Positions 26,542 to 35,341 of a stretch of 64,000 bases of DNA are shown here, in pieces (the first letter of the stretch is position 1; each line of letters begins with the position of its first letter). A program made the translations under genes and the position numbers. The notes under the pieces were generated by a model. The model saw only the letters and a list, made by a program, of their open reading frames with translations, ran no database searches and had not been told where the DNA came from. Source of the stretch: Alkalihalobacillus pseudalcaliphilus (lineage in GTDB: Bacteria; Bacillota; Bacilli; Bacillales; Bacillaceae_D); the NCBI GenBank assembly GCA_001038565.1, contig LFJO01000001.1, forward strand, positions 203,890-267,889. Direction: 5' to 3'.

Positions 26542-26594
26542 ATGACAAGTCCGATCCTTCAGCTAGAAAATGCAAGCCTCATTCAGGGCAATAA
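26466..26594 (+). CDS. Possible Cys-rich upstream peptide overlapping the ABC-LytTR gene
   Basis: A GTG at 26466 stands 7 bases after AGGGGG. It opens a 42-codon frame with the Cys cluster ICTRCPCCYSLTF and a Lys/His-rich tail. The frame overlaps the first 18 codons of the next gene in another frame. It could be a leader peptide that couples translation to the downstream gene, or a chance frame. Only the ribosome binding site and composition support it. Confidence 0.25.
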   Translation: MKWVTVICTRCPCCYSLTFHKKEHKYDKSDPSARKCKPHSGQ

Positions 26595-27618
26595 ATCATG
26601 GTTCCATTCATTAGATTTTGAAATAAAGCCTGGTGAGACGGTTGCCATACATTGCGAACGAGATATCGGTAAGCTTTTTCTTGATATCTTAATCGGTAGC
26701 AACTATACATCAACAGGTACGCTTAGATACTTTGGCATTGAAAACTCGAAGAAATGGCTAGAGTTTAAACGGAGAGTAGGTATTTCATTTCAAAATGAAG
26801 GTATCTATGACCGACTAACCGTGTATGAATACTTGAAGTTTTACCGTGACATTTTCAGTGCTACTACGAATATTGACGAATATATACAAAAGGCTAACCT
26901 ACAGTCTTTTCGGAATGTCAAAATAAAAAAACTGAATGCTTCTGCACAGAGGCGCGTCTCGATTATCAAATCAGTCATTCATCAACCAGAAATCTTAATT
27001 ATGGAGGAACCTGATCAAAATATTGATTTAGAAAGTAAAGTCATTCTCAAGCAACTGATTCTCGAGTTAGCGGCAAAAAAAGTGGCGATTCTAGTTATAA
27101 CAAGTAATATGGAAAGTGCCATTATTATGGCAGAAACTGTTTTTCGGCTTAATGATGAAGGCTTAAAACAAGTGAACGTATTTGATAAAAATTACGAAAT
27201 GACGATGGAGGATCAAAGCTCAAATGACCTCGAATTAGAAATGGATAACCAAGAACAAGAGGAATCACAAACTTTACAAGTTCATTTTGAAAGAATTCCC
27301 GCTAAGGTTGATGAGAAGTTTATCTTATTTGATCCAACGGAAATTGATTATATAGAAAGTAATGAAGGCACGGTCTTATTACATGTGAAAGGAGAATCAT
27401 TTCCTTGTATGATGACCCTTAATCAATTAGAGGAGAGGTTGGAGAGATTTGGGTTCTTCCGATGTCATCGTTCGTATATCGTGAATTTACAAAAGGTTAG
27501 AGAATTAATGACGTGGACGCGGAATAGTTATAGTCTTATTCTGGATGACAAAAAGAAAAGTAATATTCCTTTATCGAAGGGCAATCTATCGGAACTCAAA
27601 GATATATTAAAAATGTAA
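26542..27618 (+). CDS. Degenerate ABC ATPase domain fused to a LytTR DNA-binding domain
   Basis: 358 residues. Residues 1-220 have the shape of an ABC ATP-binding domain but key motifs are altered: the Walker A region reads IHCERDIGKLFLD instead of GxxGxGKS/T, the signature reads LNASAQRR instead of LSGGQ, and Walker B ends MEEPD. An acidic linker (about 220-250) leads to a LytTR domain (about 255-358; IDYIESNEGTVLLHV, FFRCHRSYIVNLQKV). It lacks a phosphoacceptor receiver, so it is probably a transcription regulator that senses through a dead ATPase-like domain. It precedes an intact ABC transporter pair, which is its likely target. ABC-LytTR fusions have been noted in Bacillus relatives. Confidence 0.85.
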   Translation: MTSPILQLENASLIQGNKSWFHSLDFEIKPGETVAIHCERDIGKLFLDILIGSNYTSTGTLRYFGIENSKKWLEFKRRVGISFQNEGIYDRLTVYEYLKFYRDIFSATTNIDEYIQKANLQSFRNVKIKKLNASAQRRVSIIKSVIHQPEILIMEEPDQNIDLESKVILKQLILELAAKKVAILVITSNMESAIIMAETVFRLNDEGLKQVNVFDKNYEMTMEDQSSNDLELEMDNQEQEESQTLQVHFERIPAKVDEKFILFDPTEIDYIESNEGTVLLHVKGESFPCMMTLNQLEERLERFGFFRCHRSYIVNLQKVRELMTWTRNSYSLILDDKKKSNIPLSKGNLSELKDILKM

Positions 27619-27662
27619 GGACGATCTTTATTTTTAAGCCGCTGGGCTGTTATTTCCCCGGA

Positions 27663-27797
27663 AATTGTCAGCAATTGTCATGGTTTGTAGCTCTATTCAA
27701 GACGTAATATGTATATTTCATCAAAAATATTATCAGTTCATCATGATTTCTATGCCTTATGACGGGAGTTTTACTCCTTTCACCTTGAATATAAGGC
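27663..27797 (+). promoter_or_regulatory. Candidate control region of the ABC transporter
   Basis: A direct repeat AATTGTCA-GC-AATTGTCA (27663-27680) has a 10-bp period, one helical turn, as expected for LytTR dimers. Further down an inverted repeat GCCTTAT / ATAAGGC (27754-27797) encloses a smaller GGAG-TTTTA-CTCC hairpin. No clear sigma-A promoter was found. Confidence 0.35.
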
Positions 27798-27856
27798 GTC
27801 TTTCTTTTGCCACTTATAAACTTATGGTAAGCGATAAGGCGAAAGGGAGAGATGAG

Positions 27857-28708
27857 ATGAATTCTGTTATCTATGTAAATAATCTACAAAAATCTTTTGA
27901 TGGAAAAGAAGCACTAAGAAACGTATCTTTTACCATTCCTAAGGGTGAGACTTTTGGTTTCTTAGGACCAAGTGGGTCAGGAAAAACAACAACAATCAAA
28001 ATCCTAACCGCACAGTTAGCTTCATTTAATGGAAAAGTAGAAGTTTTTGGGGCACCGGTGAAAAAGTTAAAAAAAGCATCTGAAATGAAAAAGATTGGCG
28101 TTCTTACTGATAATACAGGCCTGTACGAAAGGTTAACGGTTGAAGATAATTTAAAAATGTTTTGTGATTTATATGGTGTAGAGCATCGAAGAATCGATGA
28201 AGTATTACATGAAGTCGATTTACCTAATGAAAGAAAAAAGCCTATTAATCAATTATCTAAAGGAATGAAGCAGCGTATTACTCTCGCGAGGACGATTTTG
28301 CACAAGCCTGAATTGTTATTTTTGGATGAGCCGACATCAGCTTTAGACCCTGTAAGTACGGAACGTGTCCACCGAGTTTTGAAAAAGTTGAATGAACAAG
28401 GAACAACGATATTTCTAACGACACATGACATGTTAGAAGCAGAGAAGATTTGTGAGCGCGTCGCCTTTTTAAACCAAGGAGAAATACAGGTAATGGATTC
28501 GCCTTCTAATTTGCGCTTACGTTATGCTGAACCAACGATCACACTTTTATTTGCTGATGGAAAGAAAAAGATTATCCAAAAAGACGTAGAAGGAGCTCAA
28601 ATTATTCAACGAGCTATTGAACAAAATCAATTAAAATCGATTCATTCCAATGAACCAACTTTAGGAGATATCTTCATGCGTGTTACAGGAAAGGAGTTGT
28701 TAGTGTAA
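27857..28708 (+). CDS. ABC-2 type transporter ATP-binding protein
   Basis: 283 residues. Walker A GPSGSGKTTT (near 39), signature LSKGMKQR, Walker B LLFLDEPTSALDP and the switch His in LTTHDM are all intact. The C-terminal ~70 residues form the extension typical of drug- and lantibiotic-type exporters. The ATG at 27857 follows GGGAGAG; an in-frame extension upstream to 27665 has no ribosome binding site and no ABC homology. The stop overlaps the permease start (TAATG). Confidence 0.92.
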   Translation: MNSVIYVNNLQKSFDGKEALRNVSFTIPKGETFGFLGPSGSGKTTTIKILTAQLASFNGKVEVFGAPVKKLKKASEMKKIGVLTDNTGLYERLTVEDNLKMFCDLYGVEHRRIDEVLHEVDLPNERKKPINQLSKGMKQRITLARTILHKPELLFLDEPTSALDPVSTERVHRVLKKLNEQGTTIFLTTHDMLEAEKICERVAFLNQGEIQVMDSPSNLRLRYAEPTITLLFADGKKKIIQKDVEGAQIIQRAIEQNQLKSIHSNEPTLGDIFMRVTGKELLV

Positions 28709-29406
28709 TGATTTCATTAAAAAGAATTCAAACCGTTTTAATTAAAGATTACAAAGATTTGATGAAAAATGCTTATATACTATCTACAGTTGTATTACCG
28801 ATTTTATTTGCCTATATGTTTGGGCGTGGAGAAGAAGTTCCATTAGCGATGACGGTTATACCGATTATATTAGCGATGGTTGTTGTTGGTTCTTTTGTGC
28901 AAGCTGGTATGATTGCCGAAGAGAAAGAGAAAAACACATTAAGAGGTTTACTTTTATCACCGTTAAATACGTTTGAGATTTTCATCGGTAAAAGTTTGCT
29001 ATCGTTTTTGCTCACGGTTCTTATGATTGTGATTGTCACTCTAATTAGTCAATTTGAGGTACCTGCGAATGTATTATTATTTTCACTGGCTGTATTGGTT
29101 AGTACTATCTTCTTTATCGCTTTAGGAACGATCCTTGGTTTGATTTCACGAACAGTGATCGAGACATCAGTTGTCGGATTACCAATTATGCTTATTTTTG
29201 GTATGGGCTCACTCTTTAGAGAGCTGTTTAGTTCTGAGGTTATTCTTACGATCCTTAATTATTTACCAGATGGTCAATTCCTATCATTAGTTGTAAGCTT
29301 GGATAATGGAGGCCCTGTCCTAGAACATTTTCTAGTATTAGGTATTTGGGCATTCGTAGCCATTATTGTTTGTGTGATTATTTTTAAAAGAAGAAGATTT
29401 GACTAA
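28708..29406 (+). CDS. ABC-2 type transporter permease
   Basis: 232 residues with six hydrophobic helices and the ABC-2 pattern MIAEEKEKNTLRGLLLSPLN between helices two and three. The start overlaps the ATPase stop by one base. Together they probably form a homodimeric exporter for a peptide, drug or lipid-like compound, controlled by the upstream ABC-LytTR protein. Confidence 0.9.
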   Translation: MISLKRIQTVLIKDYKDLMKNAYILSTVVLPILFAYMFGRGEEVPLAMTVIPIILAMVVVGSFVQAGMIAEEKEKNTLRGLLLSPLNTFEIFIGKSLLSFLLTVLMIVIVTLISQFEVPANVLLFSLAVLVSTIFFIALGTILGLISRTVIETSVVGLPIMLIFGMGSLFRELFSSEVILTILNYLPDGQFLSLVVSLDNGGPVLEHFLVLGIWAFVAIIVCVIIFKRRRFD

Positions 29407-29411
29407 GATTG

Positions 29412-29447
29412 TAAAAACCGCTCAACTTGCTTGAGTGGTTTTTTATT
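29412..29447 (+). terminator. Terminator of the ABC transporter operon
   Basis: The stem AAAACCGCTCAA / TTGAGTGGTTTT (one G-U) is followed by a long T tract, 6 bases after the stop. Confidence 0.9.
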
Positions 29448-29529
29448 TTTTAACTTTACGACTTTCATTTATAGGATTTAAGATAGTGTTAGAAGGGGAA
29501 TAGAAGGATGAGATGACAAGGGAGAGTGA

Positions 29530-31230
29530 TTGATAATTCTTACAGTAGATGATGTATTACAAGATGATCTGTTACTCGATGTCGATGTGATTACGGGTAA
29601 GGAGCTTGCACATAAAAGAAAAGTTCAATGGATATCGGTCATTGAACTACCCGTTGAAAATTTTGTCAGAAAAAATGAAGTTGTTTTAACAACGGCTATT
29701 GGCTGTAAACAAGATCCATCATTATTTGTAGAGTTTGTCCGAGATATTATTGAGTCAGAAGCAGCTGCTCTTATGGTTGCTTTAGGTAGGTTTATTTATG
29801 ATATTCCACAGGAAGCTTTAGAACTCGCAAAAAGGAACGAATTTATTATTATGACGATTCCTTGGGAAATACGCTTTGCTAATATCGTTGAATTAGTCAT
29901 GGGAGAGCTCACCAAGAAGGCAAATCAGGAAAGGCAAAAGTCAGAAAAAATTCAACAAGAGCTTCTGCATTTAATTCTTGAAGAACGAGAGCTAAAAGAT
30001 ATATTGGGATATGTGGAGCAACAGATTTACGCTGAACTTTATTTAACGGACCGCTTTGGGAATTTACATGAGAGCCAGCAGTATTCTGAAGAATTTAATC
30101 AACAATGGATGGAGCTTGTTCTAACAGGTATAATTCCCAAAAAGCATCAGGAACCACATACACAGGATCCGTTCATACAGAAATTTGATGTGATTAGCTA
30201 TGAGAGTAGGTCCTTTATTCAAGTTCCTGTGTTACAGGTGTCTGGGGAACCTCAAGGATATTTATTTGTAGTCATACCTGAGCACTTGAAAATATCAAAA
30301 TATTTAAACAATAGCAGGAATCATATTCTAGAGCATTCAGCGACTAGTATTGCCTTATGGCTGTCACGGAAAAATGCAGTAGAAGAAACAAAGCTTCGCT
30401 TACGTAGTGACTTTGTTGAAGAGCTTGCACAAGGTGGATTTACAAACTATGAGCAAGCACAGTCGAGAGCAAAGCTACTTCATTACAGGCTAGATGTGCC
30501 GTATGTTTGCATTGTGGCCTATCCTGAAAAGTTAAAAAGCCTTTATATTAAGCGTGATCAAGCGGTTGATGCTTTTGAGCAATGGAATCAGAGTATGCTT
30601 CATTATTTGGAAGAGGAATTGGTTTATGCAGCACGATCCTTAGAACGCGAGCTCATGTTAACCCGAGATGATGAGAAAATGACTTTATTTTTAGAAGTGC
30701 AGCATCAAACAGAGCATGAATATGCCACTGATTTTTTAGATAGTGTCGATCGCCGCTTATACCAGCTAATGCCTGATGTTTCGCTTTCCTGGGGAATTGG
30801 TAAGAGAATTAAAGGATTTGAGGATTTTCAAGAAAGCTATCAACAGGCGATATTGTCACTGAGAATTGGGAGAATAAGAAACAAACAGCCCAATCGTACG
30901 TGGTTCGATCAAACACGTGTCGACCGCGTATTGTTACAGCTCGTTCATAACACCGATATGCACGAAATTGTATTAGATACGATTGAGCCGCTCGTGCAGT
31001 ATGATGAAGAAAGGCAAATGGACTTAATTGGGACATTTATTGCCTTTAACCAATATCGAGGGAATGTCAGTCAAACCGCTCGTTCATTGAATTTGCACAG
31101 ACAATCATTACTATATCGTTTAAGAAAAATTGAATCGTTAACAAAGCTTACTTTAAATGATCCGGATCACTTATTCCTTTTAGATCTAAGTATAAAAGCT
31201 TGGAAGATTAGTGAAGCTCTGGATGAATAG
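29530..31230 (+). CDS. PucR-family transcriptional regulator
   Basis: 566 residues from TTG at 29530 (GGGAGAG a few bases upstream). The N-terminal PucR/purine-catabolism-type sensor domain (about 5-125) contains VRKNEVVLTTAIG. A middle GGDEF-like/GAF-like region follows. The C-terminal HTH (FNQYRGNVSQTARSLNLHRQ then SLLYRLRKIE, about 510-545) is the PucR C-terminal helix-turn-helix. It lies 262 bases upstream of the ectoine hydrolase operon in the same direction, so it is the likely activator of that operon. Confidence 0.88.
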   Translation: MIILTVDDVLQDDLLLDVDVITGKELAHKRKVQWISVIELPVENFVRKNEVVLTTAIGCKQDPSLFVEFVRDIIESEAAALMVALGRFIYDIPQEALELAKRNEFIIMTIPWEIRFANIVELVMGELTKKANQERQKSEKIQQELLHLILEERELKDILGYVEQQIYAELYLTDRFGNLHESQQYSEEFNQQWMELVLTGIIPKKHQEPHTQDPFIQKFDVISYESRSFIQVPVLQVSGEPQGYLFVVIPEHLKISKYLNNSRNHILEHSATSIALWLSRKNAVEETKLRLRSDFVEELAQGGFTNYEQAQSRAKLLHYRLDVPYVCIVAYPEKLKSLYIKRDQAVDAFEQWNQSMLHYLEEELVYAARSLERELMLTRDDEKMTLFLEVQHQTEHEYATDFLDSVDRRLYQLMPDVSLSWGIGKRIKGFEDFQESYQQAILSLRIGRIRNKQPNRTWFDQTRVDRVLLQLVHNTDMHEIVLDTIEPLVQYDEERQMDLIGTFIAFNQYRGNVSQTARSLNLHRQSLLYRLRKIESLTKLTLNDPDHLFLLDLSIKAWKISEALDE

Positions 31231-31398
31231 TGATAGGTAGTATAAATGGTTTTGAATAAAATGAAAATCTTATAAGCACCGATCTCTTTAATGGGGTCGC
31301 GTGTTTTTTTATTTATATGTTTATACGACCTGTTCGTACATTTTAGATCAAACATGTATGATAAATTGACTGAAATAAAGTTTGAAAATTCATACACT

Positions 31399-31435
31399 TT
31401 GACGAATATCGAATTAGATACTTTGCCGATATAAT
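31399..31435 (+). promoter_or_regulatory. Promoter region of the ectoine-type operon
   Basis: A perfect TATAAT at 31430-31435 has no matching -35 box at 17 bp. TTGACG (31399-31404) is 25 bp away. This pattern fits a promoter that depends on an activator such as the adjacent PucR protein. A weak GCAC...GTGT hairpin with T7 at 31277-31310 may end the regulator transcript. Confidence 0.4.
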
Positions 31436-31492
31436 GACATCAAGGAAAGAAATTAGCAAAATGGTGGGTTGAATGGAAAGGGGTGTTAGGTT

Positions 31493-32698
31493 GTGAAAAT
31501 TGAATTATTAGAATATCAAAAAAGAATTAAACAAACAAAGGAGCGGATGGCTGCAAGTGGTATCGAGGTATTATTAGTCACGGACCCTGCTAATATGAAT
31601 TATTTAACTGGATATGATGGTTGGTCTTTTTATGTTGATCAAATACTAGCCATTTTTGATGATGAAGAGCAGCCCATTTGGATTGGAAGAACCGCAGATG
31701 CCAATGGAGCCAAAGTTACTACTTGGCTATATCAAGAAAATATTATTGCTTATCCTGATCAATATGTACAATCTGATGTTCGTCACCCGATGGATTTCGT
31801 TGCGGAGATATTAACGCAAATCGGTCAGGACAAAAGGAATATCGGTGTTGAGATGGATAATTATTATTTCTCAGCAAAATGTTTTCAGCAATTAGTAAAA
31901 GGGTTGCCGAACGCGACATTTATGGATGCAACGCTCCTTGTTAACTGGGTTAGACTAATTAAGTCATCAGCGGAGATTGAATTAATAAAAAGAGCTGCTG
32001 TTATCTCAAGACAAGCGATGGTGGCCGGTATTGAAATGGTTAATGAAGGTGTAAGAGGCTGTGATGTTGCGGCAAAAATTAGTCATGAGCAACTAAGCGG
32101 AACTTCTCAATTTGGTGGTGATTATCCAGCTATCGTACCCTTACTGCCATCTGGAGAAAGAACATCAACACCACATTTAACATGGACCGATGAACCATAT
32201 CAAAAAGGTGAGACGGTAATTATCGAGCTAGCGGGTTGTTATAAGCGGTATCATGCCCCTTTAGCTAGAACGGTCCATATTGGTCAACCGACACCAAATA
32301 TGAAGAATCTATCAGACATTGTGGTGGAAGGCTTGAATGAGTGCTTAAACTTCATTAAACCAGGTGTCACATGTGAAGAGGTCGAACAGGTTTGGAGAAA
32401 TACAGTAGACAAATATGGTGTGACGAAGGAATCTCGATTAGGTTATTCAATGGGACTTAATTATCCACCGGATTGGGGCGAGCATACGGCGAGTATTCGT
32501 AAAGGTGATAAGACGATTCTATTACCGAATATGACCTTCCATCTCATCCCCGCTATCTGGTCTGAAGGAGATAGCTTTGAAGTGAGCGAATCGTTTCGTG
32601 TCACATCAAGTGGCTGTGAATCCTTAGTGCATCTACCGCGAGGGCTTGTCATCAAAGAAGATGGTATGGCATTTGAGACATTAAACCCTGTGATTTGA
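31493..32698 (+). CDS. doeA: Ectoine hydrolase (M24 peptidase family)
   Basis: 401 residues from GTG at 31493 after AAAGGGGTG. Strikingly similar to DoeA of Halomonas over its length: TDPANMNYLTGYDGWSFYV, EMDNYYFSA, GGDYPAIVPLLPSGE, PHLTWTDEP, LAGCYKRYHAPLARTVHIG, LNYPPDWGEHTASIRKGDKT and MTFHLIPAIW. DoeA opens the ectoine ring to N-acetyl-2,4-diaminobutyrate in the cytoplasm. The M24 (pita-bread) fold is kept, but as in DoeA the usual five metal ligands of aminopeptidase P are altered. It is the first gene of a five-gene operon with nitrogen and amino-acid enzymes. Confidence 0.88.
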   Translation: MKIELLEYQKRIKQTKERMAASGIEVLLVTDPANMNYLTGYDGWSFYVDQILAIFDDEEQPIWIGRTADANGAKVTTWLYQENIIAYPDQYVQSDVRHPMDFVAEILTQIGQDKRNIGVEMDNYYFSAKCFQQLVKGLPNATFMDATLLVNWVRLIKSSAEIELIKRAAVISRQAMVAGIEMVNEGVRGCDVAAKISHEQLSGTSQFGGDYPAIVPLLPSGERTSTPHLTWTDEPYQKGETVIIELAGCYKRYHAPLARTVHIGQPTPNMKNLSDIVVEGLNECLNFIKPGVTCEEVEQVWRNTVDKYGVTKESRLGYSMGLNYPPDWGEHTASIRKGDKTILLPNMTFHLIPAIWSEGDSFEVSESFRVTSSGCESLVHLPRGLVIKEDGMAFETLNPVI

Positions 32699-32911
32699 TG
32701 ACTGAATGTTCAATTAATTTAATGGGTTGATAAAGATCTGCGTTAAACGGTAAATTGGCCACATCAAAGGCGAAAAGCGAACCGAACTGGCGTTAAAAGA
32801 AAAGAACGAACCACAAAATGAGAGTAGTCAACAAGATAAGGTCCCCAAAATGAGAGCACACGTTGGGTGGAGCCCATCTCAAGTTAAATTTAAAAGAACG
32901 GAGTGAGTTTG

Positions 32912-34108
32912 ATGAACAAAAACATACATGTAGGTACAGAAGCGGTTTGGGCAGGGGAAAAGGAGTATCTCGTACATGGAGCGACGCAAGTACCGGTTGT
33001 ATTAAGTGTTGCCTATAATTACGATGATATGGATGAATGGTATGACGTTGCGATCGGGAAGAAAAAAGGTCATATTTATGGGCGAAATACGAATCCAACT
33101 GTTCAAGCCTTTGAAGATAAAGTGAAAACCCTTGAGGGTGCTGAGGCTGCGACTAGCTTTTCAACAGGAATGGCAGCCATAAGTAATACGTTAGCCACCT
33201 TTTTATTGCCTGGCGATCGCATTGTTTCAATTAAAGATACGTATGGTGGTACAAATAAAATTTTTACAGAGTTTTTACCACGCCAGCAAATCGAGGTGAC
33301 CTTATGTGAGACAGGGGACCATGAACAGATCGAAGCCGAGGTAGCAAAGGGATGTAAGATTTTGTATTTGGAGACACCAACGAACCCAACCGTAAAAATT
33401 ACAGATATTAAAAGGATGGCAGAAGCAGGAAAACAAGCAGGAGCCTTGGTCATTGTCGATAATACCTTTGGAACTCCTATTAATCAAAATCCACTTGAAT
33501 TTGGTGTTGATTTAGTCATTCATAGTGCTACGAAATTTCTTGGCGGTCATGCCGATGCTTTAGGCGGGGTCGTGTGTGGCGAGAGCACACTGATAGAAAA
33601 AATCTATCATTATCGTGAAATTAATGGAGCGACGATGGATCCAATGGCAGCTTATTTAACGTTAAGAGGGATGAAAACGTTACATTTACGTGTCCGTGAG
33701 CAGAGTCATAATGCGATGGAGCTTGCTCAATATTTAAAAACAGTTGGACTGGTGGAAGAGGTCTATTATCCGGGTTTACCTGAACACCCACACCATAATA
33801 TTGCTAAAGAACAAATGAAAGGTTTTGGCGGTATGCTTAGTTTTTCAGTAAAAGGTGGTGTAGAAACGGTACGTGGGCTTTTGCCAAAACTCCAGTTTGC
33901 TCATCGGGCGGCCAATTTAGGTGCAGTAGAAACAACGGTAGGACCGGCACGAACAACAAGCCATGTCGAGTGCACCCCTGAAGAACGTGCAGCCATGGGT
34001 ATTCCGGAAGGGCTTATTCGCGTATCGTGCGGAATTGAAGCGAGTGAAGATATTATTCATGATTTTAAGCAGGCGTTTGAACAAGTGACTACGACGTTAG
34101 AAGTCTAG
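32912..34108 (+). CDS. PLP enzyme of the cystathionine gamma-synthase/lyase family
   Basis: 398 residues. The PLP-binding Lys is in HSATKFLGGHADALGG, with TSFSTGMAAISNTLA and IVDNTFGTP as further cofactor contacts and the YGRNTNPT segment that reaches the neighbouring subunit. Family members carry out beta/gamma eliminations or replacements on amino acids such as homoserine esters, cystathionine or methionine. The ATG at 32912 follows GGAG by 8 bases. It sits between doeA and an amidohydrolase, so a role on a 2,4-diaminobutyrate- or homoserine-derived compound is plausible but unproven. It is not the transaminase (DoeD) of the known pathway. Confidence 0.87.
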   Translation: MNKNIHVGTEAVWAGEKEYLVHGATQVPVVLSVAYNYDDMDEWYDVAIGKKKGHIYGRNTNPTVQAFEDKVKTLEGAEAATSFSTGMAAISNTLATFLLPGDRIVSIKDTYGGTNKIFTEFLPRQQIEVTLCETGDHEQIEAEVAKGCKILYLETPTNPTVKITDIKRMAEAGKQAGALVIVDNTFGTPINQNPLEFGVDLVIHSATKFLGGHADALGGVVCGESTLIEKIYHYREINGATMDPMAAYLTLRGMKTLHLRVREQSHNAMELAQYLKTVGLVEEVYYPGLPEHPHHNIAKEQMKGFGGMLSFSVKGGVETVRGLLPKLQFAHRAANLGAVETTVGPARTTSHVECTPEERAAMGIPEGLIRVSCGIEASEDIIHDFKQAFEQVTTTLEV

Positions 34109-34132
34109 AACTTAGAGATGAGGGATGTCTAG

Positions 34133-35338
34133 ATGAACCAAAGTATCTATCAATTTGCTAAAGAAATGGAGGAGCAGCTGATTAGCTGGCGGAGGCATTT
34201 CCACCAATTTCCTGAGCTTAGCTTTAAAGAATTTCGAACAGCGGCATTTGTGGCACAGGCACTCTCAGACATGGAAGGGATCAAAGTAGAAAAAGGGGTA
34301 GGACTTATCACCGGTGTGGTGGGTCAGTTAAAAGTAGGTAAGGGTCCTACCGTTGCATTGCGAGCGGATATGGACGCTTTACCTATTTACGAAGAAAACG
34401 AAACAGAATACCGCTCTACACATCACGGTGTTATGCACGCATGTGGACACGATGCACATACGGCAATTTTGCTAGCGACTGCCAAGATATTATCAAACTT
34501 GGCTAAAGAGGGTCATATGCAAGGTACGGTTCGTTTTATTTTTCAGCCTGCTGAGGAAACTCCTGATCAAAAAGGATTCTCAGGTTCTCCTTATTTACTT
34601 GAGGCAGGTGCTTATGAGGGGGTGGATGTAGCCTTTGCCCTTCATATGTGTCCTTGGCTTAAGAGTGGAGATATTCAAATCCACGACGGGTACAGCATGG
34701 CCAATGTCGATGAATTTAAAGCAACAATCATTGGTTCAGGAGGGCACGGTGGTTATCCGGAAAAAGCGACAGACCCTACTTGGATGTTAGGTCTACTTCT
34801 GCAGTCCCTGCACGGCATAGTTTCCAGACGGATTTCTGCTCTTGATCAGGCCGTTGTGAGTATTGGTGAAATTAAAGCAGGTACAGCGACCAATATTATT
34901 CCAAGCGAGGTTTATATAAGCGGAACGATCCGCAGTTATCAGCCTGATGTACGAGAAGCTTTAGAAGAAGAAATCAAAAGAGCATTTAGCGTGATAGAGC
35001 CATTAGGTGGGAAGTATAACCTTTCTTTTCATCGTGGTGAGCCAGCCTTATATAACCATCACCATTGTAATCTAATTATAAAAAGTGCCGCGCAGAAGCT
35101 GAAGTCAGGAATAAAAGTGACAGAAGCGCCTTTCGGTCTTGGTGGTGAAGATTTTGGTTATGTCACGAAGCAGCTACCTGGTGCGATGTTTTTCTTAGGC
35201 TGTTCGTTACTAGGCGAATTACAGCGTGAATTGCACACGCCTGTTTTTGATATCGATGAATCCGCATTAGTTTTGGGAACGGCCATTTTTGTTCAAATTG
35301 CCGCTGAATGTGGCGTTATTAAATATGTGGGGGTGTAA
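34133..35338 (+). CDS. M20-family amidohydrolase, candidate N-acetyl-diaminobutyrate deacetylase
   Basis: 401 residues with the M20D metal motifs: RADMDALPIYEE, MHACGHDAHTAI, QPAEETPDQKG, a His in FALHMCPW, and GGEDFGYV. Such enzymes remove acyl groups from amino acids. In the known ectoine pathway the deacetylase is DoeB, which belongs to the unrelated aspartoacylase/AstE family. No DoeB homologue is seen here, so this M20 enzyme may take its place. That is an inference from gene order. Confidence 0.85.
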   Translation: MNQSIYQFAKEMEEQLISWRRHFHQFPELSFKEFRTAAFVAQALSDMEGIKVEKGVGLITGVVGQLKVGKGPTVALRADMDALPIYEENETEYRSTHHGVMHACGHDAHTAILLATAKILSNLAKEGHMQGTVRFIFQPAEETPDQKGFSGSPYLLEAGAYEGVDVAFALHMCPWLKSGDIQIHDGYSMANVDEFKATIIGSGGHGGYPEKATDPTWMLGLLLQSLHGIVSRRISALDQAVVSIGEIKAGTATNIIPSEVYISGTIRSYQPDVREALEEEIKRAFSVIEPLGGKYNLSFHRGEPALYNHHHCNLIIKSAAQKLKSGIKVTEAPFGLGGEDFGYVTKQLPGAMFFLGCSLLGELQRELHTPVFDIDESALVLGTAIFVQIAAECGVIKYVGV

Positions 35339-35341
35339 ATT

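Noticed and set aside
27665-27856. 64-residue N-terminal extension of the ABC ATPase
   Set aside because: It has no ribosome binding site, no relation to ABC proteins, and overlaps the probable control region; a good ribosome binding site precedes the ATG at 27857.
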